This document shows, piece after piece, positions 1 to 7,608 of a stretch of 9,249 nt of DNA. Location: the NCBI GenBank assembly GCA_031284195.1, contig JAITAI010000146.1, forward strand, positions 1 to 9,249. The letters are read 5' to 3'. Both the position numbers and the translations under genes were made by a program. Origin of the DNA: Treponema sp. Its GTDB lineage: Bacteria > Spirochaetota > Spirochaetia > Treponematales > Breznakiellaceae. The notes below the pieces were generated by a model. The model searched no databases. It saw nothing but the letters and a program-made list of their open reading frames with translations, and was not told the origin of the DNA. Position 1 is the stretch's first letter, and the number at the start of each line of letters is the position of its first letter.

Positions 1-165
1 TGTAATCCCTCTGTTTTACAGAACTGTACCGCTCTTTTTGAAAGAAAAAGATGAAAACCCCTCGTCTCCACCTTCCTCCCTCACGTTTCTATGCGTGTAT
101 CCTGGGTACTTGCAAAACCCTGCTATGCCTAGATCTTATCCCGATGGGTATACTTAGTAAAAAAA

Positions 166-184
166 GTATGATACCGTATCATAC
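166..184. promoter_or_regulatory. Perfect 19-bp palindrome, candidate operator
   Basis: GTATGATAC and GTATCATAC are exact reverse complements separated by one base. A second, overlapping palindrome (CCGTAT-C-ATACGG) occupies 174-186. The site lies just upstream of the ATG at 200 and downstream of a possible -10 hexamer TATACT at 149-154, for which I found no good -35. Such a site fits a dimeric repressor acting on the DUF2804 gene, but no regulator gene is visible nearby. The remainder of 1-199 shows no convincing gene. A 51-codon open frame from the left edge (2-157) could be the tail of an upstream gene, but nothing supports this. Confidence 0.5.
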
Positions 185-199
185 GGTCGATAGTATAGT

Positions 200-1249
200 A
201 TGTATACAAGGGAAATTCAGCCCACGAGAACAAGCCCCATTGAAAGGGGAAAGCCCCTGCAGGGAACCTGGACCGAGGCCTTTGATGAGGTGGATCTCAT
301 GGCCATACAACGGCCTTTTTCATGGCCTCTGCCTCGATGGATGCTGGATTCTCGAATCAAAGAATGGGAGTCTTTTGTAATTCAGGATGATCGGTTTTAT
401 CTTGAGGCGATGTTGTGTAATGTTAAATGGTACCGGTGGGCCCAGGTTTTTTTATATGATAAAAGTACCAAAGAACGGCTGCGGTTCAGAAAGATCATGC
501 CCTTGAGCGGGTGGCGGATGCCCCGAACCCTTTCCAATGCTTCTATTGATAGCCGGTCGTATGGTTTTTTTTTCCGTATCCATGACTGGCTTGATGCAGG
601 GACCATCAGGGTAGATCTGGATATTGAGGCAACCCGTAGCCGTCCCTCCTTTACTGCCCATGTAGAGTACGATGTGGACAGCACCAAGGTTACTCCTATG
701 GCGGTGAATCTCCTATTTACCGAACGGCGTTGTATGTATGCGTATAAGGTTCTTGTTCCTGTTAGGGGAGACATGGTATTCGGAGGCAGACACATTACTT
801 TGGATCCTGCCAAGACTTTGGGGTTTTTTGGTGATTTTAAGGGGTATTATCCCTACCGAATGCGCTCGGTGTGGTGTACTGGTTTTGGATTTGATACTGA
901 AAACCGCAGCTTTGGCTTCAGTGTTGCGGAAAATCAGGTAAAAGAGACTTTTAAAAATAATGAAAATGCCCTGTGGGTGGATGGACGTTTAAGCCCTCTG
1001 CCGCCGGTGCATATTACTATGCAGCAAGGGATCCAATCGGATTGGATTATTCAGGATATGGAGGGGATGGTGGATCTGGTTTTTACTCCCCAGGAACCGA
1101 TTCATAGCGGACTTAATTTATTGCTTACCAAGACCGAGTATGATACCCCCTTGGGGTGTTATAACGGCATGATCCTGGACGGTGAGGGGAAACCGATTCA
1201 GGTGCGGAATCTCTGGGGTTTAGGAGAGCACCTCTACTTGCGGGTATAG
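200..1249 (+). CDS. DUF2804 family protein
   Basis: A 349-residue protein recognised by family signature as DUF2804, whose biochemical function is unknown. The visible marks are an RIKEW segment near residues 52-56, the block GDFKGYYPYR (211-220) followed by W225 and a GFD turn, NENALWVDG (254-262), a VDLVF-P block (291-297), and a C-terminal GLGEH (341-344). The length is normal for the family, so the gene looks intact. The predicted fold is rich in beta strands, with no signal peptide or membrane segment, so it is probably cytoplasmic. The start at 200 is the first ATG after an in-frame TAG at 191, and it keeps the N-terminal REIQPTR segment, which I consider family-like. No Shine-Dalgarno sequence precedes it. 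A palindrome at 166-184 may control it. The next gene begins 73 bases downstream on the same strand but seems to have its own promoter. Confidence 0.85.
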   Translation: MYTREIQPTRTSPIERGKPLQGTWTEAFDEVDLMAIQRPFSWPLPRWMLDSRIKEWESFVIQDDRFYLEAMLCNVKWYRWAQVFLYDKSTKERLRFRKIMPLSGWRMPRTLSNASIDSRSYGFFFRIHDWLDAGTIRVDLDIEATRSRPSFTAHVEYDVDSTKVTPMAVNLLFTERRCMYAYKVLVPVRGDMVFGGRHITLDPAKTLGFFGDFKGYYPYRMRSVWCTGFGFDTENRSFGFSVAENQVKETFKNNENALWVDGRLSPLPPVHITMQQGIQSDWIIQDMEGMVDLVFTPQEPIHSGLNLLLTKTEYDTPLGCYNGMILDGEGKPIQVRNLWGLGEHLYLRV

Positions 1250-1270
1250 GCGCTAAAAGGGGATATCTAG

Positions 1271-1290
1271 GGGGGCTTAGCCCTCATTTT
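1271..1290 (+). terminator. Weak candidate intrinsic terminator
   Basis: A 6-bp stem (GGGGGC at 1271-1276 with GCCCTC at 1280-1285, including one G-T wobble) and a 3-nt loop are followed by ATTTT. It lies 22 bases after the DUF2804 stop codon. The stem is short, the T tract is only four bases, and it overlaps the -35 element proposed for the next gene. Partial termination is the most that can be claimed. Confidence 0.35.
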
Positions 1291-1315
1291 CAAAACATAA
1301 AGAAGGTGTTATACT
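1287..1315 (+). promoter_or_regulatory. Candidate sigma-70 promoter abutting the 691-aa gene
   Basis: TTTTCA (1287-1292) and TATACT (1310-1315) are separated by exactly 17 bases, matching the -35 and -10 consensus at 4/6 and 5/6 positions. The -10 ends seven bases before the ATG at 1323. Transcription would then begin at or within a base or two of the start codon, giving a leaderless or nearly leaderless mRNA. Confidence 0.5.
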
Positions 1316-1322
1316 TAAAGGT

Positions 1323-3398
1323 ATGGAAAAGCAGAACAAAGCGATATACGCTCCCGGCGAATTAGGACGGGTCCGGGACAGATTAGGGGTTACTGATGAA
1401 GATGAAGCCAAACGGATGGCTAAACTGCTGGGTGGAGAAGTGGGGAGCGAAAAGGCCTCGACCCCGAAGGCAAGCACCCCGAGAAGTTCCGCAGCACCCC
1501 GTACTCATCCGGGAACATCGCATACCCGTAGTGATACTTCCCAGAGTCAGGGAGTACAGGTAGAATCAGTTTCCGATCCCAAAGCTGTTGACCAAATGAC
1601 CAGAAAAAAAAAGGTTAACAACAAACCGGTGGATACCGGGGATGATCCGCAAGTGCCGATTAAGGTAAACTATAGGGAGCGGCTCAAGATGGACCGGTAT
1701 GCTGCACAGGCGGAATTTGACATAAAATCCCTGAGACTGGTTTTAATGTCCATGTTCAGTTTCTTTAAGGAAGCTCCTGATTTTGTAAGCCCCTTGTTTG
1801 TTACCCAAAGGCTGAATGAATATTATAAACAGATAGAGCTCTTGGTGGTTTCTACCCGGACCATGTTTCCCCGGAATAATCTCCGCCGTAATGAACAGCT
1901 CAAGAAGATGTCCTTATTTGTATTCTCCGTGTTGGATACCATTCGGTATTGGAATATTGAACGGATTACCACGGTCATGGCGAGAATACAGAGCTATCCA
2001 CGGCGTGTTAGAACCATTGACTGTGCAGATATAGTGCGAGATATTTATAAACCCCTATTTATCTTAGAAAAATTATCCATAGACTTTCATATTACCGAAG
2101 CGTATAAGTTATTGTATAAGTTTTTATACATAGAAAACCCTATAGAAGCGAAGGAGAAGTATCAGAAGCTTATCCGTGCTGCCCTAGACGCGTATAGGAT
2201 CATACGCAAAGATATCCAGTACCTCTTATATCCCCTTTTTCTCAAATTAGTATCCGATAGATGGATACCCTATGAGCATTTCTTTTCAGAACGAAAAAAC
2301 CGCATCATGGCCTTTCTCGGTGTGAAGGAGGAAGATCGCATTTCTCCCAATAGTCAGCAAAATGACGAAAACAGCGCTGAAGCTGAGATACAAGAGCCGG
2401 GGCAGGAAAATACCCAGGAAACGGATATTAAAGCTGCGGCCCGGCAAGCAGAGGATGAAGCGGAACAAAAAGCGGTTGAGCGGGGCCTCAGAATTCTGGA
2501 ATCCCTGTTTCCCAAGGTTGGTTGGGATAGACCATCGACATACCCTGATCTCTATGCGTATTTCGCGAAAACGTTTGATTTAGGGAAAGGGTATGAACTG
2601 ATTGCCCCTACGGATCCGCTCCTGCAGGTGGTGATATTAATGCGTATTTTGGAAGACTTGTTTGTTGGGATTAGGTACGTATCTTTCAGCTCGATTTTTG
2701 GAGCCGGTGATTCTTCAGAGTCGATTAATCAAACCATGGAAGATATCTTAGAGAATTGGCGTGATTTTGAAGCTACCTTTAACAAGGAATACCTGAGCCG
2801 TTTACAAGAGTATTGCCGCCTTTTAGATACCTCTGTGGAATCCAGGACATCCTCCTATGCGAAACGTATATACAATGAATTGCAATGGATTAAGCGGCTT
2901 TATTACCTTCCCTATTACAAAACTGAAAACTTCTCATCCTCTCCTTTTAAAAGGAGCAGCATCACCGCAATGTACCCTGAGGTTAGAAAATTGCGCCACT
3001 GTCTTAGTACCGTAGCAGCTAAAATCGATATGGTTAGTAAGCAAAAAGGAGGAGCAGAAGCCCAGGGTGCCTGCGAGGGGATCGAGAACCCCTGGAAGCC
3101 TTATGTTTTCCAGGTAACTAATCCCCTTTCCATGCGGCTTAATATGTTGTTGGGGGCTAAGAAGAGAAACAACGCGTCCTTGATATACTTTACCTTAGCG
3201 GTTGCCACGGTGCTGGATCATTTGATCAATAACTACAACAGTTGGGCATACGAGCATAATGAGGAACCCCTCTTCCGAAGCGTGAATGGCGAAGGGATTA
3301 TACCTCAGTTTGGGGTCGATGAGAAAATTGACGCCAACGCGCTTTTCAAACAGGTCGTGCAAGAACGGCGGGCCGAAGGAAAAAAAAGCGATCCTTAA
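1323..3398 (+). CDS. Conserved hypothetical protein, Treponema-type, 691 aa
   Basis: I recognise this as resembling large conserved hypothetical proteins of treponemes (possibly DUF5312, from memory only); no function is known to me. Residues 1-40 are charged and look helical. Residues 41-115 are low-complexity Ser/Thr/Pro/Lys-rich and probably disordered. Residues 116-335 are an alpha-helical domain rich in Tyr, Leu, Arg and Lys. A second acidic, Gln-rich linker spans 340-385. A second helical domain runs from 386 to about 660, including a hydrophobic helix around 619-634 that is not a clear membrane span. No signal peptide, catalytic motif or nucleotide-binding motif is visible. The ATG at 1323 is the only ATG, GTG or TTG after an in-frame TAG at 1278. 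AAAGG at 1317-1321 is only one base from the ATG, too close for a normal ribosome site. An intrinsic terminator follows at 3480. Confidence 0.8.
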   Translation: MEKQNKAIYAPGELGRVRDRLGVTDEDEAKRMAKLLGGEVGSEKASTPKASTPRSSAAPRTHPGTSHTRSDTSQSQGVQVESVSDPKAVDQMTRKKKVNNKPVDTGDDPQVPIKVNYRERLKMDRYAAQAEFDIKSLRLVLMSMFSFFKEAPDFVSPLFVTQRLNEYYKQIELLVVSTRTMFPRNNLRRNEQLKKMSLFVFSVLDTIRYWNIERITTVMARIQSYPRRVRTIDCADIVRDIYKPLFILEKLSIDFHITEAYKLLYKFLYIENPIEAKEKYQKLIRAALDAYRIIRKDIQYLLYPLFLKLVSDRWIPYEHFFSERKNRIMAFLGVKEEDRISPNSQQNDENSAEAEIQEPGQENTQETDIKAAARQAEDEAEQKAVERGLRILESLFPKVGWDRPSTYPDLYAYFAKTFDLGKGYELIAPTDPLLQVVILMRILEDLFVGIRYVSFSSIFGAGDSSESINQTMEDILENWRDFEATFNKEYLSRLQEYCRLLDTSVESRTSSYAKRIYNELQWIKRLYYLPYYKTENFSSSPFKRSSITAMYPEVRKLRHCLSTVAAKIDMVSKQKGGAEAQGACEGIENPWKPYVFQVTNPLSMRLNMLLGAKKRNNASLIYFTLAVATVLDHLINNYNSWAYEHNEEPLFRSVNGEGIIPQFGVDEKIDANALFKQVVQERRAEGKKSDP

Positions 3399-3479
3399 AA
3401 GAGGTTTTTTTCATAATCGGAGCTTCTGAAAAAGTTTCAAAAAAGATTTATGAAGATACCCATAGCAACAGTCTAGAAG

Positions 3480-3510
3480 TACCGGGGAACAGATCCCCGG
3501 TATTTTCTTT
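3480..3510 (+). terminator. Intrinsic terminator of the 691-aa gene
   Basis: A 9-bp perfect stem (3480-3488 with 3494-3502, core ACCGGGG/CCCCGGT) and a 5-nt loop are followed by TTTTCTTT. It lies 81 bases after the stop at 3398 and points in the + direction. On the - strand the hairpin is followed by ACTTCTAG with no T tract, so it is not an obvious intrinsic terminator for the convergent metH gene. Confidence 0.85.
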
Positions 3511-3539
3511 ATATAAGCGACTTCTTAGGTGGCTTATAT
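3511..3539 (-). repeat. Inverted repeat over the metH stop codon
   Basis: ATATAAGC (3511-3518) and GCTTATAT (3532-3539) are exact reverse complements 13 bases apart. The right arm includes the metH stop codon (TAA on the - strand, 3534-3536). Read on the - strand, the hairpin is followed by AAAGAAAA rather than a T tract, so it may stabilise the 3' end of the metH mRNA rather than terminate it. Confidence 0.45.
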
Positions 3540-6500
3540 TCTCCCTATCCGCTTTCGTGCCTCTTCAGGGCTGATTCCTTTTCGTGCAGCCCAATCTGCC
3601 ACTTGATCTTCCCCGATAGCGCCGAGACTGAAATAATAAGCACTGGGATGAGCAAGGTACATGCCGCATACCGAGGCCGAAGGGATGATCATGGCAGATT
3701 CGGTTAATGCAAATCCACAGCGTTCCCGGGCTTCCAAAAGGTCACAGACGATTCGTTTATCCCCATGATCCGGACAAATAGGATACCCAAAGGCAGGGCG
3801 CAGCCCTACATAGTTCCTGGGTGCACCATCTTCTCTTGAAAACTTTTCCTCTTCCGGTGCGTAGGCCCACCATTCCCGCCGGACCCGAAAGTGCAGTACT
3901 TCGGCAAAGGCCTCTGCCAGGCTATTGGCCAGACTTGCCAAAAGGAGGCTTTCATAGGCATCCTGCCGCTCCTGGTATGGGCGCTGCAACTCATGGAGAC
4001 CAAAACCAGCGCTCAGAACGAAAAGTCCTATCCAGCCGGTAGTACCCTGCGCCGTATGGGCCGAATGTTCCCTGGGAAGAATGAAGTCCGCTAGGCAGGG
4101 ATTACACCCACCGGCCCGCTTGTGCTCCTGATTCCGCAGGAACGCAAAGCGGGCGATTTCCCGTTCCGGATCCCCAGGATCGTATAAGAGTACATCATCC
4201 CCATCAGACAGGGCAGGGAACAAGCCCACGACCCCCCGGAGTTTCAGTAAGCCTTTGGCGACAATAGGGTCCAGGAGGGCCTTGGCATCTTCCAGTAATT
4301 TTTCCTTAGCCCCTTGTTTCGGCCCCGGCGTATTTGTCTCGGTCATATCCCAGGCATGGAGGAAGCCTTTCCAGTCGATGAAGGGAATAACCCAACTGAG
4401 GGGATAATCATAACATTCCAGAATACCCTTGGTTTTAGGTTCTGGCGGCAGCGAAGACCAGGGAAGCTGCACCTTGTTGGCCCGGGCTGTTTCCAGGGGT
4501 ATCAAGCTGCGCTGAGCCTGAATCGCTTCATGCCGTTCTGCTGCAATCTGGTAAGCCCGTTCCAGGGATTCAAGAAAACGAGGACGTTCGGTTTCAGAAA
4601 GTAAGGCCCGGACCGTCTCTGCAGAGCGGCTTGCATCAGGAACATACACCACCGGGCCCGAATATTCCGGGGCAATCCGAAGAGCCGTATGGGCGAGGTT
4701 GGTGGTGGCCCCGCCGATGAGCAGGGGAATGGTCAGCCCTCGTTTCTCCATTTCCTGGGCAGTACGGATCATTTCATCCAGCGAAGGGGTAATGAGCCCT
4801 GAGAGCCCGATGATCCCGGCTTGCTCGCGTAAGGCGGTTTCAATGATCTGTTCCGCGGGAACCATCACCCCCAGGTCCAGGATCTCATAGCCGTTGCAGC
4901 CCAGCACTACCCCGACGATATTCTTTCCAATATCGTGCACATCCCCTTTGACCGTGGCAAGGAGGATCTTACCGCCACCCCTTGCCCCAGAAAGATCGGC
5001 CCTTTCTGTTTCCTTGAGTTTCTCCTGCTCCATAAAAGGTTCCAAGGCGGCAACTGCCTTTTTCAGTACTCGAGCACTGCGGATAACCTGAGGGAGGAAC
5101 ATTTGGCCAGCGCCAAAACGATCCCCCACCTCCTGCATACCTTTCATCAGAGGCCCTTCAAGAATGTCCAAGGCGCGAGGGTATTTGGCCCTGAGTACCA
5201 GTACATCCGCTTCAATGTAATCATCAATACCGGTCAGCATGGCATGGAGAATCTGGGCTTCCGTATTCCAAGAACGCCAAGACTCAAGTAGTTCCTCTGC
5301 ATCCCGGGCCTTTCCGGTCTTTGTTCCTTTTCTCTCCAAGGCCAAGCGGAGCAGGGTCTCGGTAGCATTCGGCTGCTTACAGAGGATCGCCCCTTCTGCA
5401 GCATCCCGGAGTTCTGGATCTATGTCCTCATAGGAAATCATGGTCCCAGGATTCACAATGGCCATGGAAAGACCTGCGGCCATAGCGTGTTTGAGTAAGA
5501 CCCCATGCAGGGCATTTCTCACCGGATCATTGCCTTGAAAACAGAAAGAAAGGTTTGCGATGCCTCCAGAAACCTGGGCATAGGGACAGTGGGCATGTAT
5601 CCAGGCACAGGCTTGAATAAAGGCCAAGGCATACCGGTCATGTTCAGGAATACCCGTGGCAATGGTAAGGACCACCCCATCAAAAATAATATCCTCTGGA
5701 GGAAAACCATCCTGAACCAAGAGATCGTAGGCCCGCTGGGCTACTGCAATCTTTCGTTCATAGGTGGCGGCCTGACCGTGCTCATCAAACAGCATCACCA
5801 CCACCGCTGCCCCATAACGCCGGGCTAAACGGCTTTTACAGAGGAATTCCCCTTCCCCATCTTTAAGACTCAGCGAATTCACCAGGCCCTTTCCCTGGAT
5901 CAGCTTGAGTCCGGTCTCCAGTACCTCCCAACGGGAACTATCCACCATAATGGGTACCCGGGCTATGTCGGGATCCGAAAGGGCAAGACTTAGAAAACGG
6001 GTCAAGGCGGTTTTTGCATCTAAAAGGGGGTCATCCATACTGACATTGATGCTGTGGGCACCCTTGGCAATCATTGACCGGGCTATACCTACGGCTTGAT
6101 GGTACGCTTCCTGTTGAATGAGCTTGAGAAATTGACGGCTCCCCGAGACATTGGTCCGTTCTCCTATTTTAGTGAGTCCCTTGCGGTCTACTTCCAAAGG
6201 TTCAAGGCCCGCAAAAACCGTTTTCCGAGGTATCACCGGAATGGTCCGGGGTGGGTATCCTTGGGCCTTGGCAGCCATAGCCGCGATATGCCCAGGGGTA
6301 GTACCGCAACAGCCTCCTAGAATGTTCAGGAACCCCTCTTGCATATAGGTTTCGAGACATGCTGCCATGGATTCAGGACTTGCCTCATACGCGCCGAATT
6401 CATTGGGCATCCCTGCATTAGGGTGCACGCTGGTAAGGCAGGGGGCGATCTCGGAGAGTTCCTTACTGTACACCTTGAGCCGCTCTGCTCCAAAAGAACA

Positions 6501-7229
6501 GTTCAGTCCAATGGACCAAGGATTGGCGTGGAGTATCGAAATACAGAAGGCTTTAAGGGTCTGACCTGAAAGGAGCCTTCCTGCAGCATCGGAGATGGTA
6601 GCGGAGATCATCAGCGGCAGATCAAGACCCCGTTCTTCCATGAGCCGGGAGACCGCGAAAATGGCAGCTTTGGCGTTGAGGGTATCGAAGATGGTTTCAA
6701 TGATGATGATATCTGCGCCTCCGTCCACCAGTCCCCGGGCATTATCGTAATAGGCGGCTTCTAATGCGTCCCAGGAAATGCCTCGTTTACCGGGATCCTG
6801 TATATCCGGGGAGAGGCTGGCGCTTTTTGCGGTGGGGCCCATGCTCCCTGCTACAAACCGGGGTTTATCCGGGGTAGCCACTTTATCCGCGGCCTTCCGG
6901 GCTAAAGAAGCTGCGGCAGCGCTTATCTCGTAGGCCAGATCTCCTATCCCATAATCCGCAAGAGATACCGAAGTAGCGTTAAAGCTGCAGGTCTCGATAA
7001 TGTCTGCTCCTGCTTGCAGGTAAGCAGTGTGGATAGCGGAAATAAGCTCCGGCTTGGTAAGACAGAGGAGATCGTTACACCCCGCCAAATCAGTCCCATG
7101 AGATGCAAACCGGCTTCCTCGAAAATCCGCTTCGGTTAAACGGTATCCCTGGATCAGAGAACCCATAGCTCCGTCCAAAATGAGGATCCGTTGTGAGGCT
7201 AAGGCATTAAGCTGTTCCTTGGTATTCAT
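3534..7229 (-). CDS. metH: Cobalamin-dependent methionine synthase MetH
   Basis: 5-methyltetrahydrofolate:homocysteine methyltransferase makes methionine and regenerates tetrahydrofolate in the cytoplasm, using cobalamin as methyl carrier. All four modules are present in 1231 residues, close to the 1227 of E. coli MetH. The homocysteine domain (about 1-330) has ILDGAMG at 17-23 and zinc ligands C244 (GLNCSFG) and C307/C308 (GGCCGT). The folate domain (about 350-620) has TKIGERTNVSGS (353-364) and INVSMDD (394-400). The cobalamin domain (about 650-880) has D763-V-H765-D-I-G768, where H765 is the lower cobalt ligand, and GLSGLIT with S810. The AdoMet reactivation domain (about 920-1231) has R1144-PAFGYP and LTESAMIIPSASVCG (1175-1189). 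I chose the ATG at 7229; an in-frame TTG at 7250 would add seven residues. Neither has a Shine-Dalgarno sequence. No metF or reductase partner adjoins it. Confidence 0.97.
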   Translation of the reverse strand: MNTKEQLNALASQRILILDGAMGSLIQGYRLTEADFRGSRFASHGTDLAGCNDLLCLTKPELISAIHTAYLQAGADIIETCSFNATSVSLADYGIGDLAYEISAAAASLARKAADKVATPDKPRFVAGSMGPTAKSASLSPDIQDPGKRGISWDALEAAYYDNARGLVDGGADIIIIETIFDTLNAKAAIFAVSRLMEERGLDLPLMISATISDAAGRLLSGQTLKAFCISILHANPWSIGLNCSFGAERLKVYSKELSEIAPCLTSVHPNAGMPNEFGAYEASPESMAACLETYMQEGFLNILGGCCGTTPGHIAAMAAKAQGYPPRTIPVIPRKTVFAGLEPLEVDRKGLTKIGERTNVSGSRQFLKLIQQEAYHQAVGIARSMIAKGAHSINVSMDDPLLDAKTALTRFLSLALSDPDIARVPIMVDSSRWEVLETGLKLIQGKGLVNSLSLKDGEGEFLCKSRLARRYGAAVVVMLFDEHGQAATYERKIAVAQRAYDLLVQDGFPPEDIIFDGVVLTIATGIPEHDRYALAFIQACAWIHAHCPYAQVSGGIANLSFCFQGNDPVRNALHGVLLKHAMAAGLSMAIVNPGTMISYEDIDPELRDAAEGAILCKQPNATETLLRLALERKGTKTGKARDAEELLESWRSWNTEAQILHAMLTGIDDYIEADVLVLRAKYPRALDILEGPLMKGMQEVGDRFGAGQMFLPQVIRSARVLKKAVAALEPFMEQEKLKETERADLSGARGGGKILLATVKGDVHDIGKNIVGVVLGCNGYEILDLGVMVPAEQIIETALREQAGIIGLSGLITPSLDEMIRTAQEMEKRGLTIPLLIGGATTNLAHTALRIAPEYSGPVVYVPDASRSAETVRALLSETERPRFLESLERAYQIAAERHEAIQAQRSLIPLETARANKVQLPWSSLPPEPKTKGILECYDYPLSWVIPFIDWKGFLHAWDMTETNTPGPKQGAKEKLLEDAKALLDPIVAKGLLKLRGVVGLFPALSDGDDVLLYDPGDPEREIARFAFLRNQEHKRAGGCNPCLADFILPREHSAHTAQGTTGWIGLFVLSAGFGLHELQRPYQERQDAYESLLLASLANSLAEAFAEVLHFRVRREWWAYAPEEEKFSREDGAPRNYVGLRPAFGYPICPDHGDKRIVCDLLEARERCGFALTESAMIIPSASVCGMYLAHPSAYYFSLGAIGEDQVADWAARKGISPEEARKRIGRI

Positions 7230-7235
7230 AGGGTC

Positions 7236-7264
7236 ATGGTAGCACAACAAGGAGGTATGTACAA
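7236..7264 (-). promoter_or_regulatory. Candidate metH-proximal promoter
   Basis: On the - strand TTGTAC (7259-7264) and TACCAT (7236-7241) are 17 bases apart. The -10 is preceded by TGC, an extended -10 feature. The -10 ends six bases before the metH ATG at 7229, so a transcript from it would be leaderless. Matches are modest (3/6 and 4/6). It competes with a distal TATAAT at 7357-7362 on the - strand, which has no recognisable -35 but would give a leader of about 120 nt. Confidence 0.35.
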
Positions 7265-7268
7265 TTAG

Positions 7269-7391
7269 GGCAGGGCAAGGTCATGTACGTTTTTAATGCT
7301 CTTGAAAATGAAGACAGCGGTTCCCACTGATACCAAGCAGGTCAACGGCTGCCCTTATTATATAAAGCAAGATCCTTGACCGTGCCCTGCC
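7269..7391 (-). ncRNA. Structured element, possible metH leader or small RNA
   Basis: The outer arms 7269-7283 and 7377-7391 are inverted repeats matching at 14 of 15 positions. Inside, TCTTG/CAAGA (7300-7304 with 7368-7372) can extend the rod. Two hairpins lie within: CAGCGG/CCACTG (7315-7320 with 7324-7329) and GCAG/CTGC (7337-7340 with 7349-7352). The first hairpin has a C-A mismatch on the + strand but a G-U wobble on the - strand, which favours a - strand RNA, the metH direction. A competing 7-bp helix (7267-7273 with 7349-7355) overlaps the outer arm. I could not match it to cobalamin, SAM, SAH or THF riboswitches, SRP RNA or 6S RNA. It could instead be a small repeat element. Confidence 0.4.
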
Positions 7392-7408
7392 ACGTGGGGA
7401 GCAATCTA

Positions 7409-7436
7409 TTGACATTTTTAAAAATCCATGAACAAT
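7409..7436 (+). promoter_or_regulatory. Candidate promoter of the micro-ORF/hydrolase pair
   Basis: A consensus -35 TTGACA (7409-7414) is followed after 16 bases by AACAAT (7431-7436), a 4/6 match to the -10. Transcription would start near 7443, about ten bases before the ATG at 7453. The spacer begins inside a perfect 12-bp palindrome, ATTTTTAAAAAT (7414-7425). Confidence 0.45.
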
Positions 7437-7452
7437 AGAAACGGTTAATGTT

Positions 7453-7608
7453 ATGAATACAGACGCTATAAAAGTCCTTATGGGAATGTTCTTATTTATT
7501 TTATGTTCCTCGAATAGCCTTGTATTATTTCAAGTAACCTATGTATTTGAATTTATTGCGTTAGCAGGGTATACATTTTCAAAAAACACAGAACGAAAAA
7601 TAAAATAA
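7453..7608 (+). CDS. Small membrane protein, 51 aa, coupled to hydrolase
   Basis: The ORF reads from ATG at 7453 to TAA at 7606-7608. The product has a short N-terminus (MNTDAIKV), a hydrophobic stretch from residue 9 to about 40 that could cross the membrane once or twice, and a basic tail (SKNTERKIK). I do not recognise a family. Its stop codon shares its last A with the ATG of the next gene (TAATG), a classic arrangement for translational coupling. Only a weak GAAACGG precedes the start. It could alternatively be the N-terminal part of one larger membrane protein split by a frameshift, because the next ORF also begins with hydrophobic segments. No recognised slippery heptamer is present at the junction. 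Confidence 0.55.
   Translation: MNTDAIKVLMGMFLFILCSSNSLVLFQVTYVFEFIALAGYTFSKNTERKIK

Noticed and set aside
2..157. An open frame from the left edge, possibly the tail of an upstream gene.
   Set aside because: It is only about 51 codons long, rich in Pro and Ser, with no recognisable motif. It cannot be told from chance without upstream sequence.
51..380. A 109-codon ORF on the + strand starting at 51.
   Set aside because: More than half of it overlaps the DUF2804 gene in another frame. It has no ribosome site and no recognisable protein features.
397..813. A 138-codon ORF antisense to the DUF2804 gene.
   Set aside because: It is a shadow frame opposite a clear family member, with no start signals.
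4935..5291. Several 60-118 codon ORFs on the + strand opposite metH.
   Set aside because: They are antisense shadows of a GC-richer, well-supported coding sequence and lack ribosome sites.
7251..7256. GGAGGT on the + strand, a strong Shine-Dalgarno look-alike upstream of metH.
   Set aside because: It is on the strand opposite metH. The ATG that follows immediately on the + strand reaches a TAG after two further codons.
7269..7391. Cobalamin, SAM, SAH or THF riboswitch, SRP RNA or 6S RNA upstream of metH.
   Set aside because: The conserved sequence blocks of these families as I know them were not found. Only the general foldability remains.
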